Source: Trochalopteron elliotii
Taxonomy: Eukaryota; Chordata; Aves; Passeriformes; Leiothrichidae
Reading direction: 5' to 3'
NCBI GenBank assembly: GCA_024734555.1
Contig: JANPWX010000153.1
Span: 726,346 to 790,345, forward strand
Length of the DNA: 64,000 nucleotides
The stretch's first letter is position 1. Each line of letters opens with the position of its first letter. The notes beneath the pieces are model-generated. The model ran no database searches, was not told the DNA's origin, and worked only from the letters and a program-made list of their open reading frames with translations. Both the position numbers and the translations under genes were made by a program. Shown here piece by piece: positions 35,601 to 47,965 of this stretch.

Positions 35601-38600
35601 AATCAGGACTCTAACCTTGCAAAGAGAACGTTAATTTTACCATTTTTCAACTTCTGAACATGAACATTTGTCTTTAAATCAGTTTATAGATGCTTTAATA
35701 AATTTGCTTTACAAATGAGAAAATGCAATGCTTTGCACCTCCAAGAAACCCAACAGATTTCAGAAGATTCACCAATTAATTTGGTGGCCTCTGCATAACA
35801 ACACAGACCTTTTCCAGTTTGTTTTAAAGGATGAAAGCGAATAGTAAAAATTAACTGTTGAAACCAACCTAATAAATTGGCACTGGAGGCACCACTTCTC
35901 CTCCTGGCACTGATAACAGCCACAGCCCCACCTCTGCTCCTCCTGGCAGAGCCCTTCACACCCAGCTGGGCACCTCTGGCAGGTGTCACTGTCACCAAGG
36001 CTTTGGCATCCTGGGTAGCAGGAGGAGATTGTGGTGTTTTCCCTTGGGCATCACTTTTTTCCTCTGGATCCAGGTCTTGTGTGCCAGCATCCTTCTCCTC
36101 TGCAATTGGGAATGGTGTGGGGGGCTGGGAGATGGAGAAACGCCCTTTCCTCAAAGGGGCTGCAGAGGCTGCAGGGATTTTGGGTGTTGCCTTCCCTGAG
36201 ACAAGGGATGAGGCACCTGGGGACTGCTGGGCTGGGGAATTTTTGGGTAACCTTTTTTCTTCCTGGTAAAAAAAAAAAAATACAAGTTAGTGAATGGAGG
36301 ATATTTCTTTCTTTTTCATGAAGTGATCTGTCCAGGGAAACCCTGCCTGACACTTGGATTTTACTATTCCAGGAATGATACAGGAAATGATTCCTAAACT
36401 GTTGATCAAGTCTGGGCTAAGTTTGGCAGGAGGCTTTACCTTACTTTTGATCCTCACACTTCCCCATCCTTACCCTCCATCCATCCCCAGCCACCAATTA
36501 AATAATTTAATGTCAATTTTAGTTTCAGATTGGTTGATTTTCAGCCTGATTTTTCCTTGTGTGTTTTACCTACTTAGTAAGCACCAGAGTGACCTTGCCA
36601 ATGAACTTGGTTGTACTTTCACTTCATAATTCACCTGCTTTTGCTGATGATTCTCTGAGCATCCCAAAACACTCAGGAGTGACACCAGCATGCATCACAC
36701 AAGGCTTACTGCTAATTTTGAATTAATAAATAATAGAATAAATACATATAGAATAGAATTTATGAACTCTGATCACAGTAACGGACTCAGCAACTTGATT
36801 ACTCTTAACATTTACCTGATCTATCAAGTGCTTCAAGCCCTGAGCCTTTTTTAGCACAGCCCGAGGAGAATTTCCATTGGGTAAACTCCTCCTGGCAGGG
36901 AGAGCTCCTCTTTTCAGGGGAGAGTTGGGAGGCAAACTTTTATCAAAGAGTTCTGGACTCAGATGACCACCAAAAGACACTCTCTTTCTTTTGCCCAAAG
37001 TCTGAGGGAGCGTTTCACTTTTCCTCTTCTGAGAGATTCTTTTGGTCTTGCCTGAAAAGAACAATTGAAATGATTTTTAGATATCCAAGAATCCAAAGCA
37101 GCATTTTAACCTTTCCTTGTGCATTTCAAAGTTGGAAACAAACCCAGAGAAACTTATCTTAAAGGGAAATAGATTAAATCCAGGATATTTTATACACATT
37201 GTGTATGGTTAAGGTCAAATGTAACTCCATGATAAATATTTTACAATTAGTGTCAGTAACTGGTTCCACATTTTATCCAAGTAGGAGAATTCTCAGAAAA
37301 GTGCTACGGAATTTCTTTAATACAAAAAACAAGGCAGGGGATCCAATGTATTTACCTGAGTCTTCCCCATGCAAGGGGCCAAAAGTTTTGGTTTCTGAGC
37401 CAGGCTGAGAGTCTCTCAGCTCAGCAGCACTTCCAGGAGATCTTCTCTTGGCTGATGGTTTCCAAGGTCTTGCAGCACTGGCATCTTCCAAATCCTGGTT
37501 TTGGTGACAGGTGTCCGTGGCCAGCTCTGCTGGAATCCCACTGGCTTTTCTGTCTGAATTGTGCTGTTCCTGAGCAGTGTTTGTCTCCAGTGCTGTTTCA
37601 GCCAGCACTCCAGAGCTCCTCGGCCTTCCTCTCTTCCTTCCAGGTGTCTGACCAGCAGGAGATGCCAAGATCCCTTCTGAAGCCAGTGCCTCTGAATGGG
37701 CACTTTTGTCCAAGGATTCTTTACCTTCCCTGCTGTTTCTTCTGGGACTCTTGGAATTAGGGAGAGAGGCAGGGGTTTCACAGTGTCCCATCTTCGAGTT
37801 ATCCACGTTTGCCTGATCCCAGATTTCTTTCAGCACTTCTTGGGGAGGTTTTCCTGGCGTTTGTTGTTTTGGTGTTTGTTGTTTGCTGTTCCGTCTTTGC
37901 TTTAAGCATTTGCCATCTGGCAAAGGCAGCTGTTTGGCATCACTTCTGCACGTTGGATCTTCCCCTGGAGCTCCAGCTGGGATTTCTGGGAGTGACTTCA
38001 GTTTCAGTGACCCACGCCGGGGGGTCCTTGGAGTCTCAGCTTTTCCAGGATTCATTCCAGGGTTTTCTTTGGGAGGTGACACCAAGAGGGAGCGAGGGCT
38101 CTTCCTCCTGGGCGTGGGAGTGTTCAGCACACCTTTACCTCCTCCAGCAGCACGGGAGGTGGGGGTTGTGGGTTTGCTCATTGTCCCTGCAGCTGGACAA
38201 CTCAACCTTTCTACAGAGCACTGATCCAGCAACAACAGGGAATCCCTGTGGTTCTCCTTGCTGGGTTTGGGTGTGACTGCAGTGCCTTTGGATCTGCCTG
38301 GTGTCCTTAATTCCTTAGGATCCTGCAATGGACTCTGACCAGTATCTCCTGACACCTCCTTTGAAATGGGAGTTCCTGGATTCCTGGCAAAACTCTTCCT
38401 GGGAGTTCTTCCTCCACCTGCTGACAGCTGGTTAAACCCTGGGCTGTTTCCTTCTCTTACAATTACACATTCTTCAATATTTTCCTTCCTGCCTGTTTCC
38501 TTTCCTTTGGCTGAGCTGCCCAGATCAAGAGGACAACTCAGGGATGCAGTGGGAGCACTTGGTTCTGGCAGAACATTCCCAGGGTCTCCTTTGGCAGCTT

Positions 38601-41600
38601 GCTGAGAGGCAGATCCCCTGTGCAGAGGCTTTTTCACTTTCACCTCATTTTTCAGATCTTCATAGAGTTGACTAAAGGGAGACATTTCATTTTGCTTTTT
38701 AAGAACATGATGTATTCTCTGTGAAGATTTGGGTGTTCGGAGTTTGACGGGGAAAGTGTCAGGAAGGTTTTCCTTTGGAGTTTGTTTATTTTTATTGGCA
38801 TTTTTTTCTTCACACTCAGCATTAGCTACAGAGAAAGCAAAGAAAAAACAAAAATACAGACACAGAGTTACTTCAAAACTGCAGAACTACAAATGTATGA
38901 TCCATAAATACAGATTAAAAATTCTTTATTTTCCCTCCCAAAGATCTTCCTGGTCAACCAGGATCTACTGAAATGGAACACCTGGAAGCAGCTGGGGCTT
39001 TCTGCATTGGAACAAAAACCTGTCAGAAATGATAATAAAGAGCCTTCTCTGAAAATCAGGATTATTTAAGACAGGAAGGATGATGGGAAGGTGAAGTCCT
39101 GGTATTTAACCAGTCTTTGGGTTATAATTACCCAGAATTAGCAGCTCTGGATTTTTCTGATTCTACAGCAAAGAGTTCCTGTAAACAATTATTTCAATAT
39201 ATACCACGTACCTCCAAAATCATATTTGTTTCAATGTTTTATTAGGAAAGAATGCATGAAATAATGCAATATTTGCTTAAAAAAAATGTTGCTGTAGGTC
39301 AGCAGAGCAGTTCAAGTTTAAGTTTAACATCAAAGGTGAATTCACAGTATTTAAACATGATGGGATAATCACTGACACAGCCAGCTGGACTCATTGGAAA
39401 GTCTTAAAAAATGCCTTTTCCCCTCTCTTTTAACTTTGTTTTAATTCTAATACTACTAATAAATGCAGTTAAGGGGACAAAAGCAAAAAAAGCCCTCATA
39501 AAAAAGGTACCAACCTGAAGCATCAAGACTTTTAGCTCCTGAAGGTTGTTTTTGTAATAATTCCACTTCTGCCACCTGCTGAACATGAAGAACCTGTAAA
39601 TTTGTACAACATTACAGTAGAGCAACAAATATTTTATACTTCAGCTCTCAATTCTACCTTGAAAAAAACCTATTTATATGAAAATATGCACTGTACCTAA
39701 ACAAGCTTTAAAGTATTCATGTTAAATCCTTAAACTTTTCAATATTTAACACTGGCCAATATATTTGAGGCCCTAGAGAGGAGAAGTTTCTTGTTTTATC
39801 GTTTAAATTCTGAGCTGTCAAAGCAGCTGCAAAATAAGAATAAAAACACTTGAACCTCCTCTTCTTACCAAACCCAGTGGAAGATTTACAGCTCTGTCTG
39901 TTTTAGTAACATCATGAATTATTAATTATCTATTACCAAAATCTGACACACTTTTGACTAAAATTTAGACTAAAAGTTACTAAATTTCTAAAAGTATTCA
40001 TCTGAAAGAGTTAATTTGTATTTTCAGACAGAAAGGCAGTTTAGGGCTGAAAAGTTACTTTTTAATAAGAAAACAACAAGGAAAGAGAAAACCATGTCAC
40101 TACTACCAATATATTTGTAAAGAAAAAGCCCACAGCCACAAAATTACCTGCAGAGTTTCATCTTTTGGAGATCTGGAACGCCTCTTCTTCGGAGTTGATT
40201 CCAGAGGATATTCAAACCTGAAAGAAATTTTTTTAAAATACCTTTTATCATATAATTGATGACTAAATTCCTGTTATTAAGAGGAATAACCTAGGAATAG
40301 TTGTCCCCTTGCAAAAATGCACACGTCTCCATTTGAAAGGCTCTAGCAACTTAAAACCACTTTAAATTTCCCCCTAAAACTGACAACTCTTGCAACAAAA
40401 TCAGAATGATCTCTCTAAACAATTCGGTCTTCATTGATTTAGCTTAATGTAGTCTAAGTGATTAAAAAAATAACTTTAAGCATGATGAAGACTTTGTAGA
40501 GAAATATGAACTAAACTTCATCAACTTCCACTCCAGAATGAAATAATTAGAGAGCCTGGCCCTGGCACCCACCTGAAAGAACGATCAATGATGGTTAACA
40601 CGTCTCCGTGCTTCAGGGGAACGGGCTGCTCAAAGCCAGCCCCGTTCAGCTGCGTGGGGTTCACTGTGCTCAAATTAGTCAGGACTGCCTGAAAATCAAA
40701 CAGAAACAGTGAGAGACCTGCTGAGATGGAAGGAGACAATGCACATTCCAGTAAAACACCAGCCTCTCACCTCCTGGTTCTCGTTGATGTCGATTTTGCA
40801 GTGCTCGGTGGACACCCAGGGCAGCCGCATGCGGATGTTACAGCCTGATCTCCTGGGGGGAAAACACGGGGTCAGCTTCCCACAAAACACAGGGAAATCT
40901 GCTGGACAATTAGGGCATTCCCCAAAAGTTTAGTGAGTAATGGTATTAGCAGCGTGATGGCTCTAATTGGAAGAAAATTAACTACCTAAGTCTTTTTAAA
41001 CTGGGAAAAAATAGCAGCTCACACTTCTCCAGCATCAGAGAACAGAGATCAGAAAAACAGTGAAATACCCAAACTGTGAAAAAAGCAGATCACAACAAGC
41101 TGAGACATGGCTACAGTACAGCTGCTGCCATGGGATTACTTGATTCCAGAATTTCCTGAGACCTGGGGAATATTTTCAGACAAAATCAGCTGTTAAAAGT
41201 CATTCTCAGGCTTACATTTCTGATCTGGGACTGCAAACAGGTAACTGGACCCTTGGTCTCACCTGCAGAGCCACTTCTACCTTCTGAAAAGTTATTAGTG
41301 AGTTAAAACATGTTTATAAAGGTACAGGTTTCTCCTTTCTGTCCTTAAATTAATCTCTAATGCTTTTGACTTGCCATTGGTCTTATCACTTTTAATCCCT
41401 TCTCCTGATTTCCTGTGGTCAGAAAATTAAAATCAATCAATCAATAAAAGCAGTTCTGGCAAGGAAACGAAAAAAAGCAGTAATAAAATAAAGTTCAACT
41501 TTCTACTCTTGCATTAACCTTAGTCCAGTATCACCTTCCCTCCTCTGTACCCCATTCCTAAATAAACACTTGTTTTTGTAAATAAGCATTAAAAGACATG

Positions 41601-41741
41601 ATCTGCAGGAAAACACTCATTATTTCAATGTATGCAAGGAAATTCTCACCTTCCAAATAAACAAGAAGTGGAGTTGAGTGGATAAACCATTCCATCAATC
41701 CCATTCCTTCTAATGACAACGATTTTCCCGTAGCGAGGCAT
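26565..41741 (-). CDS. MKI67: Ki-67 (proliferation marker protein), 15 coding exons
   Basis: Ki-67 coats mitotic chromosomes, keeps them dispersed, and brings PP1 to chromatin. Coding exons (high to low): 41650-41741, 40771-40852, 40573-40688, 40148-40217, 39515-39593, 37356-38825, 36816-37051, 35869-36262, 34018-34136, 33400-33571, 33177-33311, 31715-32802, 30800-30872, 27489-30476, 26565-26698. All have AG/GT borders and matching phases and sum to 7248 nt, 2415 residues plus stop. Order of parts: FHA domain (about residues 1-105), a Ser/Thr-Pro-rich region with one AT-hook (about 540), the PP1-docking RVSF (about 660), three GMSEMFQTP-type motifs, fourteen 20-residue repeats (about 1070-1350), and a basic C-terminal region ending in RTRSRTRTRK. 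Human Ki-67 is 3256 residues (from memory); the difference lies mainly in the repeats. No premature stop was found. The single n at 33598 is intronic. Confidence 0.93.
27165..27398 (+). mobile_element. CR1 LINE 3' fragment in last MKI67 intron
   Basis: Sense-oriented tail with 'ggagggacatggaggggctg', 'ggagcagctcaaggagctgg', 'cttttccaacctaaatgatc' and 'cattctgtgat'. It lies antisense to MKI67 in the intron 26699-27488. Confidence 0.8.
27489..30476 (-). CDS. MKI67: MKI67 giant C-terminal exon
   Basis: This 2988-bp exon encodes about 996 residues, roughly 1376-2371. It opens with an AT-hook (RPRRGRPRRAEPP, near 1400) and is very basic and Ser/Glu rich. It holds MCTRGRGKKVNFQLEEGSS and a series of about 55-58-residue diverged units centred on GRRKE-type clusters (27.7-29.0 kb). 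By position it corresponds to the human repeat exon plus the LR chromatin-binding region. I placed the acceptor at 30477 (ttaccctgttgtag). The open frame continuing to 30612 encodes a hydrophobic stretch unlike Ki-67 and would break the phase. Confidence 0.88.
30800..30872 (-). CDS. MKI67: MKI67 small exon
   Basis: A 73-bp exon encoding VRSVNVVDSQGEIAPPGSNS and SQKH plus one base. No homologue was recognised. It is accepted because the preceding exon ends in phase 0 and the following large exon, entered at the strong acceptor at 30477, needs exactly one leftover base. Confidence 0.7.
31715..32802 (-). CDS. MKI67: MKI67 repeat exon (20-residue units)
   Basis: This 1088-bp exon carries the Ki-67 repeats. 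After about 70 unique residues, fourteen consecutive 60-bp units run from 32580 to 31741 with no indel. The consensus is close to PVEVLSGIKQLLKTPKQKLE. Thirteen units keep a Ser/Thr-Pro (the unit nearest the 3' end has EP). Many are TPKQK, a CDK consensus. A final half-unit (GVTEMFGTPEE) precedes the donor. Confidence 0.9.
31741..32580 (-). repeat. MKI67: Fourteen 60-bp tandem units coding Ki-67 repeats
   Basis: The period is exactly 60 bp throughout; the landmark 'cctgacaaa' recurs every 60 bp at 32176, 32236, 32296, 32356, 32416 and 32476. Units between 32161 and 32460 are the most alike, while those at the ends are more diverged. This suggests central turnover. Confidence 0.95.
33177..33311 (-). 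CDS. MKI67: MKI67 exon (GMSEMFQTP motif)
   Basis: A 135-bp exon beginning G-MSEMFQTPENQGGG. The GM-x-EMF-x-TP motif recurs as GVTEMFGTPEE at the end of the repeat exon. Confidence 0.88.
33400..33571 (-). CDS. MKI67: MKI67 exon
   Basis: A 172-bp exon with GHAESPATIIVGRAYSTTVR and KMKLNMDMDESFTG, conserved Ki-67 text. The acceptor's pyrimidine tract merges with a 17-bp tandem repeat just upstream (33584-33650). Confidence 0.9.
33584..33650. repeat. 17-bp minisatellite in MKI67 intron
   Basis: About four copies of 'ggggcaaagaaggagaa' lie 13 bp outside the exon ending at 33571. On the gene strand they form a pyrimidine-rich tract. One copy contains the n at 33598, so the array may be misassembled in length. 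Confidence 0.85.
33730..33862 (+). mobile_element. CR1 LINE tail in MKI67 intron
   Basis: The sense 3' end with 'gtcctgaggttggattccaa', 'ggtcttttccaaccttaata' and 'attctgtgattcc'. It is antisense to MKI67. Confidence 0.8.
34018..34136 (-). CDS. MKI67: MKI67 exon (SWAEVVKLGVARPQ)
   Basis: A 119-bp exon encoding AKSWAEVVKLGVARPQSKVA plus a basic tail. The WAEVVKxGVARPQ segment matches human Ki-67 as I recall it. Confidence 0.9.
34137..35868. other. MKI67 intron, nothing else seen
   Basis: This 1.7-kb intron has correct borders (donor at 35868, acceptor at 34137). Internal open frames have no domain and no transposon was recognised. Confidence 0.7.
35869..36262 (-). CDS. MKI67: MKI67 exon, disordered
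   Basis: A 394-bp exon rich in Ser, Pro, Ala and Lys (EEKRLPKNSPAQQSPG...), with several SP/TP sites and RRSRGG- and RRRSG-type basic clusters. The acceptor has a long poly-pyrimidine run (36266-36282). Confidence 0.85.
36816..37051 (-). CDS. MKI67: MKI67 exon with PP1-docking RVSF motif
   Basis: A 236-bp exon with KRKRVSFGGHLSPELFD. RVSF is the PP1-gamma docking motif and the following residues form the extended Ki-67/RepoMan-type PP1 contact. PPNSPLKRG follows. This is the most diagnostic segment for Ki-67 besides the FHA domain. Confidence 0.93.
37356..38825 (-). CDS. MKI67: MKI67 large exon, Ser/Thr-Pro rich, AT-hook
   Basis: This 1470-bp exon spans roughly residues 147-636. It contains MSPFSQLYEDLKNEVKVKKP, conserved in vertebrate Ki-67, and numerous TP/SP sites in basic context such as TPTPRRKSPRS and TPRTPRRGS, expected CDK targets. 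An AT-hook-like GRKRGRPRS lies near residue 540. It is probably disordered. The donor gtaaat is at 37355; open frame beyond it is intronic. Confidence 0.9.
39515..39593 (-). CDS. MKI67: MKI67 small exon
   Basis: A 79-bp exon encoding VLHVQQVAEVELLQKQPSGA KSLDAS without its last residues' partner base. The acceptor is tttacag and the donor gttggt. It was accepted because its phase joins both neighbours. Confidence 0.78.
40148..40217 (-). CDS. MKI67: MKI67 exon after FHA
   Basis: A 70-bp exon encoding FEYPLESTPKKRRSRSPKDE and TLQ. It is basic, with TP and SP sites. The phase (1 base in, 0 out) agrees with its neighbours. Confidence 0.85.
40573..40688 (-). CDS. MKI67: MKI67 exon, FHA domain end
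   Basis: A 116-bp exon with NLSTVNPTQLNG, the FHA N-x-T...NG turn, and HGDVLTIIDRSF. The latter is nearly identical to the human HGDVITIIDRSF as I recall it. Confidence 0.92.
40771..40852 (-). CDS. MKI67: MKI67 exon, FHA domain middle
   Basis: This 82-bp exon encodes RSGCNIRMRLPWVSTEHCKI and DINENQE. The S-x-x-H (STEH) signature of FHA domains is intact. I chose the acceptor at 40853 over an alternative 3 bp further in because it keeps the length of the human domain. Confidence 0.9.
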
Positions 41742-41763
41742 CTTCAAATGTAAAGGACCTTAC
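41650..41763 (-). CDS. MKI67: MKI67 first coding exon (FHA start)
   Basis: The ATG is at 41739-41741. It is preceded by about 22 nt of 5' UTR to an acceptor ending 'tttttatag'. It encodes 30 residues plus two bases (MPRYGKIVVIRRNG..., ending CLFGR). The FGR is the conserved FHA phosphopeptide-binding arginine. The coding part is 41650-41741, and the donor is gtgagaa. Confidence 0.9.
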
Positions 41764-42838
41764 CTATAAAAAACACCCAGATTACTCATCCTAATGATGA
41801 TTTACATGTTTATGAGAGTAAATTGATGTAAATTTTAATGTTTTATTTCGATCCAGAGATGAGATATTTTCCAATGGACAGCAGAGGAATCTCAGTGCTG
41901 TCTGTAAGTGTTTCTCCGTGCAGAAAACTGGGAATATGTTTATTTATTGTCAGACTTATTTTGGTATTCAGGAGATCTTTGTTACCCATCAGAAGCCTGG
42001 AAAAGTTCAGGAGCAACAAAGATTTTGTCCCATAAACAACTTCAAAACTCACTCCTCTTCACCTAAATCTTAATCTTTCAATCTCTTAACCAACTGGAAA
42101 TTCTCAGATTTGAATTTAAAGCAGAGACCAACTGATTGTAGTTCTATCCTCCAGGAAAAGGAGGGGATAGTGCCCTCAACTCCCAGAAGCAGTGGCAGGA
42201 GCAGCTGGGAAGGGGCTGGAAACTGAGCAGCTCCTGAACTCCGTCGCGATCTGGCATAAAACCCCCAAACGCACAGCGCAAGCAGGTGCGCATTTATGTA
42301 TTTTCATATAATGCACTATTTACTGTATAAATACGATTACCACAAGCGATCCTAAAAGGAGCATCTTCATTAACACTCTATTTGAAAGCAGCAAGGCAAA
42401 ACAAGAGAATTAAACGCAGTTAAGAGAGACTGTTATGGAAATTTTTGGTGGGTTTCATGCGATAAAACACTTGTTGACAACAAGACACAACTCTGAGGGG
42501 AACCCGGCAGTCCCTTCGGCTTTTAGGGAAGGGAAACACTCAGTGCCTTGTACCGAGAGCACCCTGTCCACAGCAGCCACCAGCTCCTACAAGCTAAAAA
42601 CGCCACAGGAGCGGCAGAAAACGAAACTTATAAGCCCAGGCTTCAGGCGGTCACAAGACAAGTAAACACCGGGGGAGAAGGGGGCAACAGCCACCATGGC
42701 AGGGGGATAGAACCCCAATGCGGGGGTAGGTGGCCACCCAAGCGGGCTGTCAGGCGGCCCAACTCCTCCTCGCGGCACCCGTCACCCCAAAGCCACGTCC
42801 CCCCGGCCCGACTCCCTTGTCCGTTCGCCCGCCAGTAC

Positions 42839-43100
42839 CTGGGTCTGCCGGAGCGCTGCCGGCCGCTGAGGGGCTCCGTGTGGCGGCGTCCGACGCGCGG
42901 CCCCCGCGCTCCCGGCACGGAGCGACGCCGACTGAGCCCTTCCCGCCCGCGCGCGCCGGCCTCCGAGCACACGTACTGCGTCCCCCCGTTCCGCCCTGTG
43001 TATCCCTCCGCCAGGCACCAAAATTAACCCCCCGGAAGCCGCGCAGACAGACGGACCGAGAGCCGCCACCACCGCCCGCGCCTGCCGGTAGCAACCATGG
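42839..43100 (-). other. MKI67: Predicted MKI67 non-coding exon 1
   Basis: A minus-strand donor CAG|gtactg lies at 42838/42837 inside the CpG island. It faces the 5' UTR acceptor at 41764. The upstream limit (transcription start) is a guess, somewhere near 43.1-43.2 kb. Confidence 0.5.
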
Positions 43101-43224
43101 CTGAGGGACAGCACCGAGCCCGCCCGGCCGCGACAAGCGGCACTGGGCAGAGGGACTCTTTTAGCTTTGCTCCGTGCCGCATCGGCGGAAGGAGAAACGA
43201 ACGCGCCGAGATGACCGTTGAGCA

Positions 43225-43990
<766 letters not shown>

Positions 43991-46483
43991 TCGAGCCCCT
44001 CTCTGAGGGAGAGGGATTTGCAAGGGGCTCAGTGGTCCCAAATTTGCACCTCCTCAGATCAGTAAAAAGCACCTTTATATCAATTCAGTTTCACTTAGGC
44101 TTTTTAAAGTGATTTAAGCATCTGTGTTTAATCAGATTAAAATATTACTGGCCACAAAAATAGTATTAAGTACAACAGAAAGGGGGAGAAAATCAAGGGA
44201 GCAAGGATGGGAGGGAGTGAGCAGCAGTAAAAGTTAAATTAGTATTTTAAGTCCATTTTAATCACCAAATTAGTTACCTTCATGTAGATATAAAACTGAT
44301 CCCCATCTCTGCTCCCAAACAGAAATTCGTTACTGAGACTTGAATTTGAGGATCTGTGAGGCCAAGAATCAACATGAGCACTGTGTTGTTGTTTTTGAAG
44401 ACAGAAGAAAAAAATAACAATATTAATAATAACAACAATAACAACAATGTAGTATTGAGATATGAAATGTGACCTTCATTCCAAGTTTGATGCTTGGGAA
44501 AGGGATACAGGACAAGGTCATCCAGCCTTTTGTGCTTCAGGGGACAGAATTCTACTATTCAGATCTTTTACAAAGCAGAACTTTTGATTTTACTCCTGTT
44601 TTATTATCTAGCTTGCCTCAAAGACTATTTTATGTGGTCTGATGGCTTTAGACGTGATACAGTCAGATGTAAGCAGCTTTTTAAATATTTCTTTTCAATT
44701 AAATGACTTTGAAGTCCATTTTGTAAGCCTTGGTGGGCCTTAAATTTAGTTCAGATTATTATGATCATCATCATCATCATCATCATCATTATTATACAGT
44801 AGTTGTGTGCTACTGCACAATCTCTAATTTAGATGTAAACCACACCAAAATCAGGATTCTATTTGGTATCTAATTGGGTATCATTGCTAATTAACAGGTA
44901 TTAAAAAAATCCTTCCTGGGGGTCCTGAATGATGTATCCAAAGCAAACAATTTACAGCAGAGAAACCCTTTGAAATTGAATTTATTGCAGTCTCTGCCAT
45001 CCCACATGTGATCAAACAGCACAAATAAATAAATACACCTGCACTGTGGCAATAATTGTATTTTCTGGCCTGATTTACAGCAGTGTCACAGCCTTTGTGA
45101 TGCGTCCTTGCAAACACAGCAATATTTAGAGGAAAACACAAATTATAACAAAGGTTTTCAATCTGGCTCCAAGAGCAGCAGTGCTCTCTGAAACAGCATC
45201 TGTACAAATATTTGCCAAAGTTGATTTACAGGAGAACAAAACAAAACAAAAAGACATTTTCTTCAAGGTTCAAATTAGCTGGTAGGTTAATTTGGGAACA
45301 TTTAATTTAGACAAATACACCTGAATATACCATGAAGTGAAACTATCAACTGTCAAAAATGAGGAGAAAAATAAAACCAGTGCTTGGAACTCCTTGACAG
45401 AGAATTTAAAAGATCAGCATTTTAATTTATCACATGAAGATCCTCATACAGAGTTATTTATTCAAGTCTGAACAGGTGGTTTGGAAACACTGAATGAAGC
45501 TCATTTCTCACATTTGTAGTATCAGTGATTTTTACTTTAAAAAGCACAAAATCTGGTCAAAGCTTTCCCTAAATTAAGGTTTTCATAATGTATAAAGTAA
45601 ATAAATATTCAGGCTATCCACACCGTGTAAAGCCAGCTCTAGAGAGGAGAAGTCACATGATTAACCCTCAAAATTTATAGTTTTGCAACAAATTTCTGTC
45701 TTTAAATCCCAGTTTATTACACTGACACATCACTGCACCCAGGATTTTAGGAATGCTTGTATTCATGCCCAGAACCTGATTTTGACAAAGGATTTTATGT
45801 GGGAGGAATCTGCATAAATTTAGGAACAAACTGGATGTTTCCAAATTTTATCTATCCACAGTTAACAAACACTTTGAAATAATTAATTTACCTTAAATGG
45901 TGGAAGACCACAAACTACGAAGGGAAAAACTTTTTAATATGATAGACACACTGATATTTTTGATTCAAATCTGTATTCAAGGAACCCAAATTAATCTGGA
46001 AGAGGAGCTTTCCAATTGTCCTCCAAAGCCAGGGAAGATGACTGGGAAGCAAAAGTCACAATGTTCCCGTGAAATATGTCAGGTTTAAAATGCAAATTAA
46101 AACTCTGCAGTGTGTTCTAGGTCTGTGTAACAGACTTGCCAATGCCAAGAGATTACAAAACCACCCTGAGGATGATGGAATCCAACTCCTGTCCACAACA
46201 ATCCCACCAATGCCTGATCTGGGAATCAAATCCTTATCCAGGAAATTTTGCTATCAGAAGATTTTTACTCCTGAAGGTGATCAGAAGAGGGATTTTACAT
46301 CCCCCAGCCAGTCCTTTTGCAGAGCCGAGTTAGAAATTTGTACATTTTATGGGGACTGGGGTGAGAATTCCCCTGGACTGAGCAAATGACCAAATTCTAG
46401 AGTACAGAATTTCCATGCAGGCTTACAAACAAGGGAGGAGAGCAGTTCCATGGGCTGCTCCATCCATAGGCTGCCACACAAAT
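43991..46483. other. Intergenic between MKI67 promoter and PTPRE
   Basis: No exon supported. It contains an AAC/AAT-rich patch (44408-44448) and an (ATC)n run (44763-44790). Confidence 0.55.
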
Positions 46484-46705
46484 CATAAAATCATGGAATG
46501 GTTGGGGTTGGAAGGGACCTGAAAGCTCATCCAGTTCCACCTTCCACTGTCCCCAGGCTGCTCCAATGTCCAGCCTGGCCTTGGGCACTGCCAGGGATCC
46601 AGGGGTAGCCACAGCTGCTCTGGGCACCCTGTGCAGGGCCTCCCCACCCTCCCAGGGAACAATTCCTGCCCAAAATCCCATCCAGCCCTGCCCTCTGGCA
46701 TTCCA
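46484..46705 (-). mobile_element. CR1 LINE 3' fragment
   Basis: Inverted tail with 'aaatcatggaatggttgggg', 'ggctgctccaatgtccagcc', 'cagggatccaggggtagcca' and 'ctgccctctggcattcc'. Confidence 0.85.
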
Positions 46706-47713
46706 TGCTCTCATTAACAGTCCCTCTCCATCTCTTCTGCAGACTCCCTTCAGGTTTTGGAATGACAAAGTTTTTATAAAAATCTCAACTAGAAAATATC
46801 GTGCTCAATAATTCCTTCTCAAGCTCTTCCCACCTGGGAGAGTTTTCCTTGCCTTTTGTCCACCCAACTGGCCCCAGGTCCCAGCTTGGATCTTTTGTTC
46901 CATGTTTAGGGATAGTTGGAGTTCAGGAGAATTCAGGGAAATGCTGGAGCAGTTTCTCGTGCAATGGAAACAGGTGAGAGGAGGAAAGAATTCTTTAAGC
47001 AAAGAACTTCCCTGGCAAGGTGTCAACTCAATTAATGACTGAGTAATTCCCCTCTTCTGTGCAGAGCAGCACAGAAAATGGATAAAAGTCATTAGAAGGA
47101 AGCTCTCACCCAGAGATCTAAATTACATCCTAATCCTTTAATTCCTCAGATGAAGAACACTCCCCAGGAAGTTCAGTGGCCCAGAAAATTCTCAATTCAA
47201 CGATTTCTGCATCAGGCAAAACAGAGCTTGACATTTGTGCAGAGCAAACACCTCTCTGATCTGCCTTAGTTTATACTGTTTAAATATCCCATTAAAATAA
47301 ATGTATTTCATGGACAGTTAACAATTAAAGTGTATCTTGTTCTAAAAGTTGAGTTTCTATAAACAGAAACCAGATAAGGAACCAGAAGGTCTCTACGGTA
47401 TCTTTTTGTAATGCTTAAAAGTAGGAAAAAAACAGCTGTATCACCAATAGAGTATAGAAATACCCATGTTTGCTGTGTGATCAACAATTACAATTATCAA
47501 TAGTTATTTAAATTAACCAACAGTTAATTAATAACTGATGAATATGTGAGATTCTTCCCTTTTCAGAGACCCACACCACGGCACCTGCCTGTCCTCACAC
47601 ACAGTTACCTTTCCAGTGGTCTCATAAAAGTACATCACCCAATCACACAAAATATTTTATCAACTTCCCTGGAATAATTTAAAAACTTATCAGCTTTTAC
47701 ATGCAATGTCAAA
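46706..47713. other. Intergenic, nothing recognised
   Basis: Unique sequence with no supported exon or repeat. Confidence 0.5.
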
Positions 47714-47965
47714 TTAGAATCAGAAACTTGTTAAGTTTGGAAAAGATCATCAAATCCAACCATCAACCAGTTCACCACTAACCCGTGTCCTCAATGCCAC
47801 CTCCACACATTTTTTGAACACTTCCAAGGGTGGGGGCTCCACCACTGCCCCACACATTTTTCCAACGCTTTCAAACCCTTCCCATGAAGAAATTTTAATT
47901 TCCAAACCTCCCGCTGGCACAATTTGAGGCCACTTCCCCTCACCCTGCAAATATCAGAGCAGTGC
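47714..47965 (-). mobile_element. CR1 LINE fragment, other subfamily
   Basis: Inverted CR1 with 'gaaaagatcatcaaatccaa', 'catgaagaaattttaatttc' and 'gctggcacaatttgaggcca'. This is a CR1 subfamily distinct from the common tails here. Confidence 0.75.
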
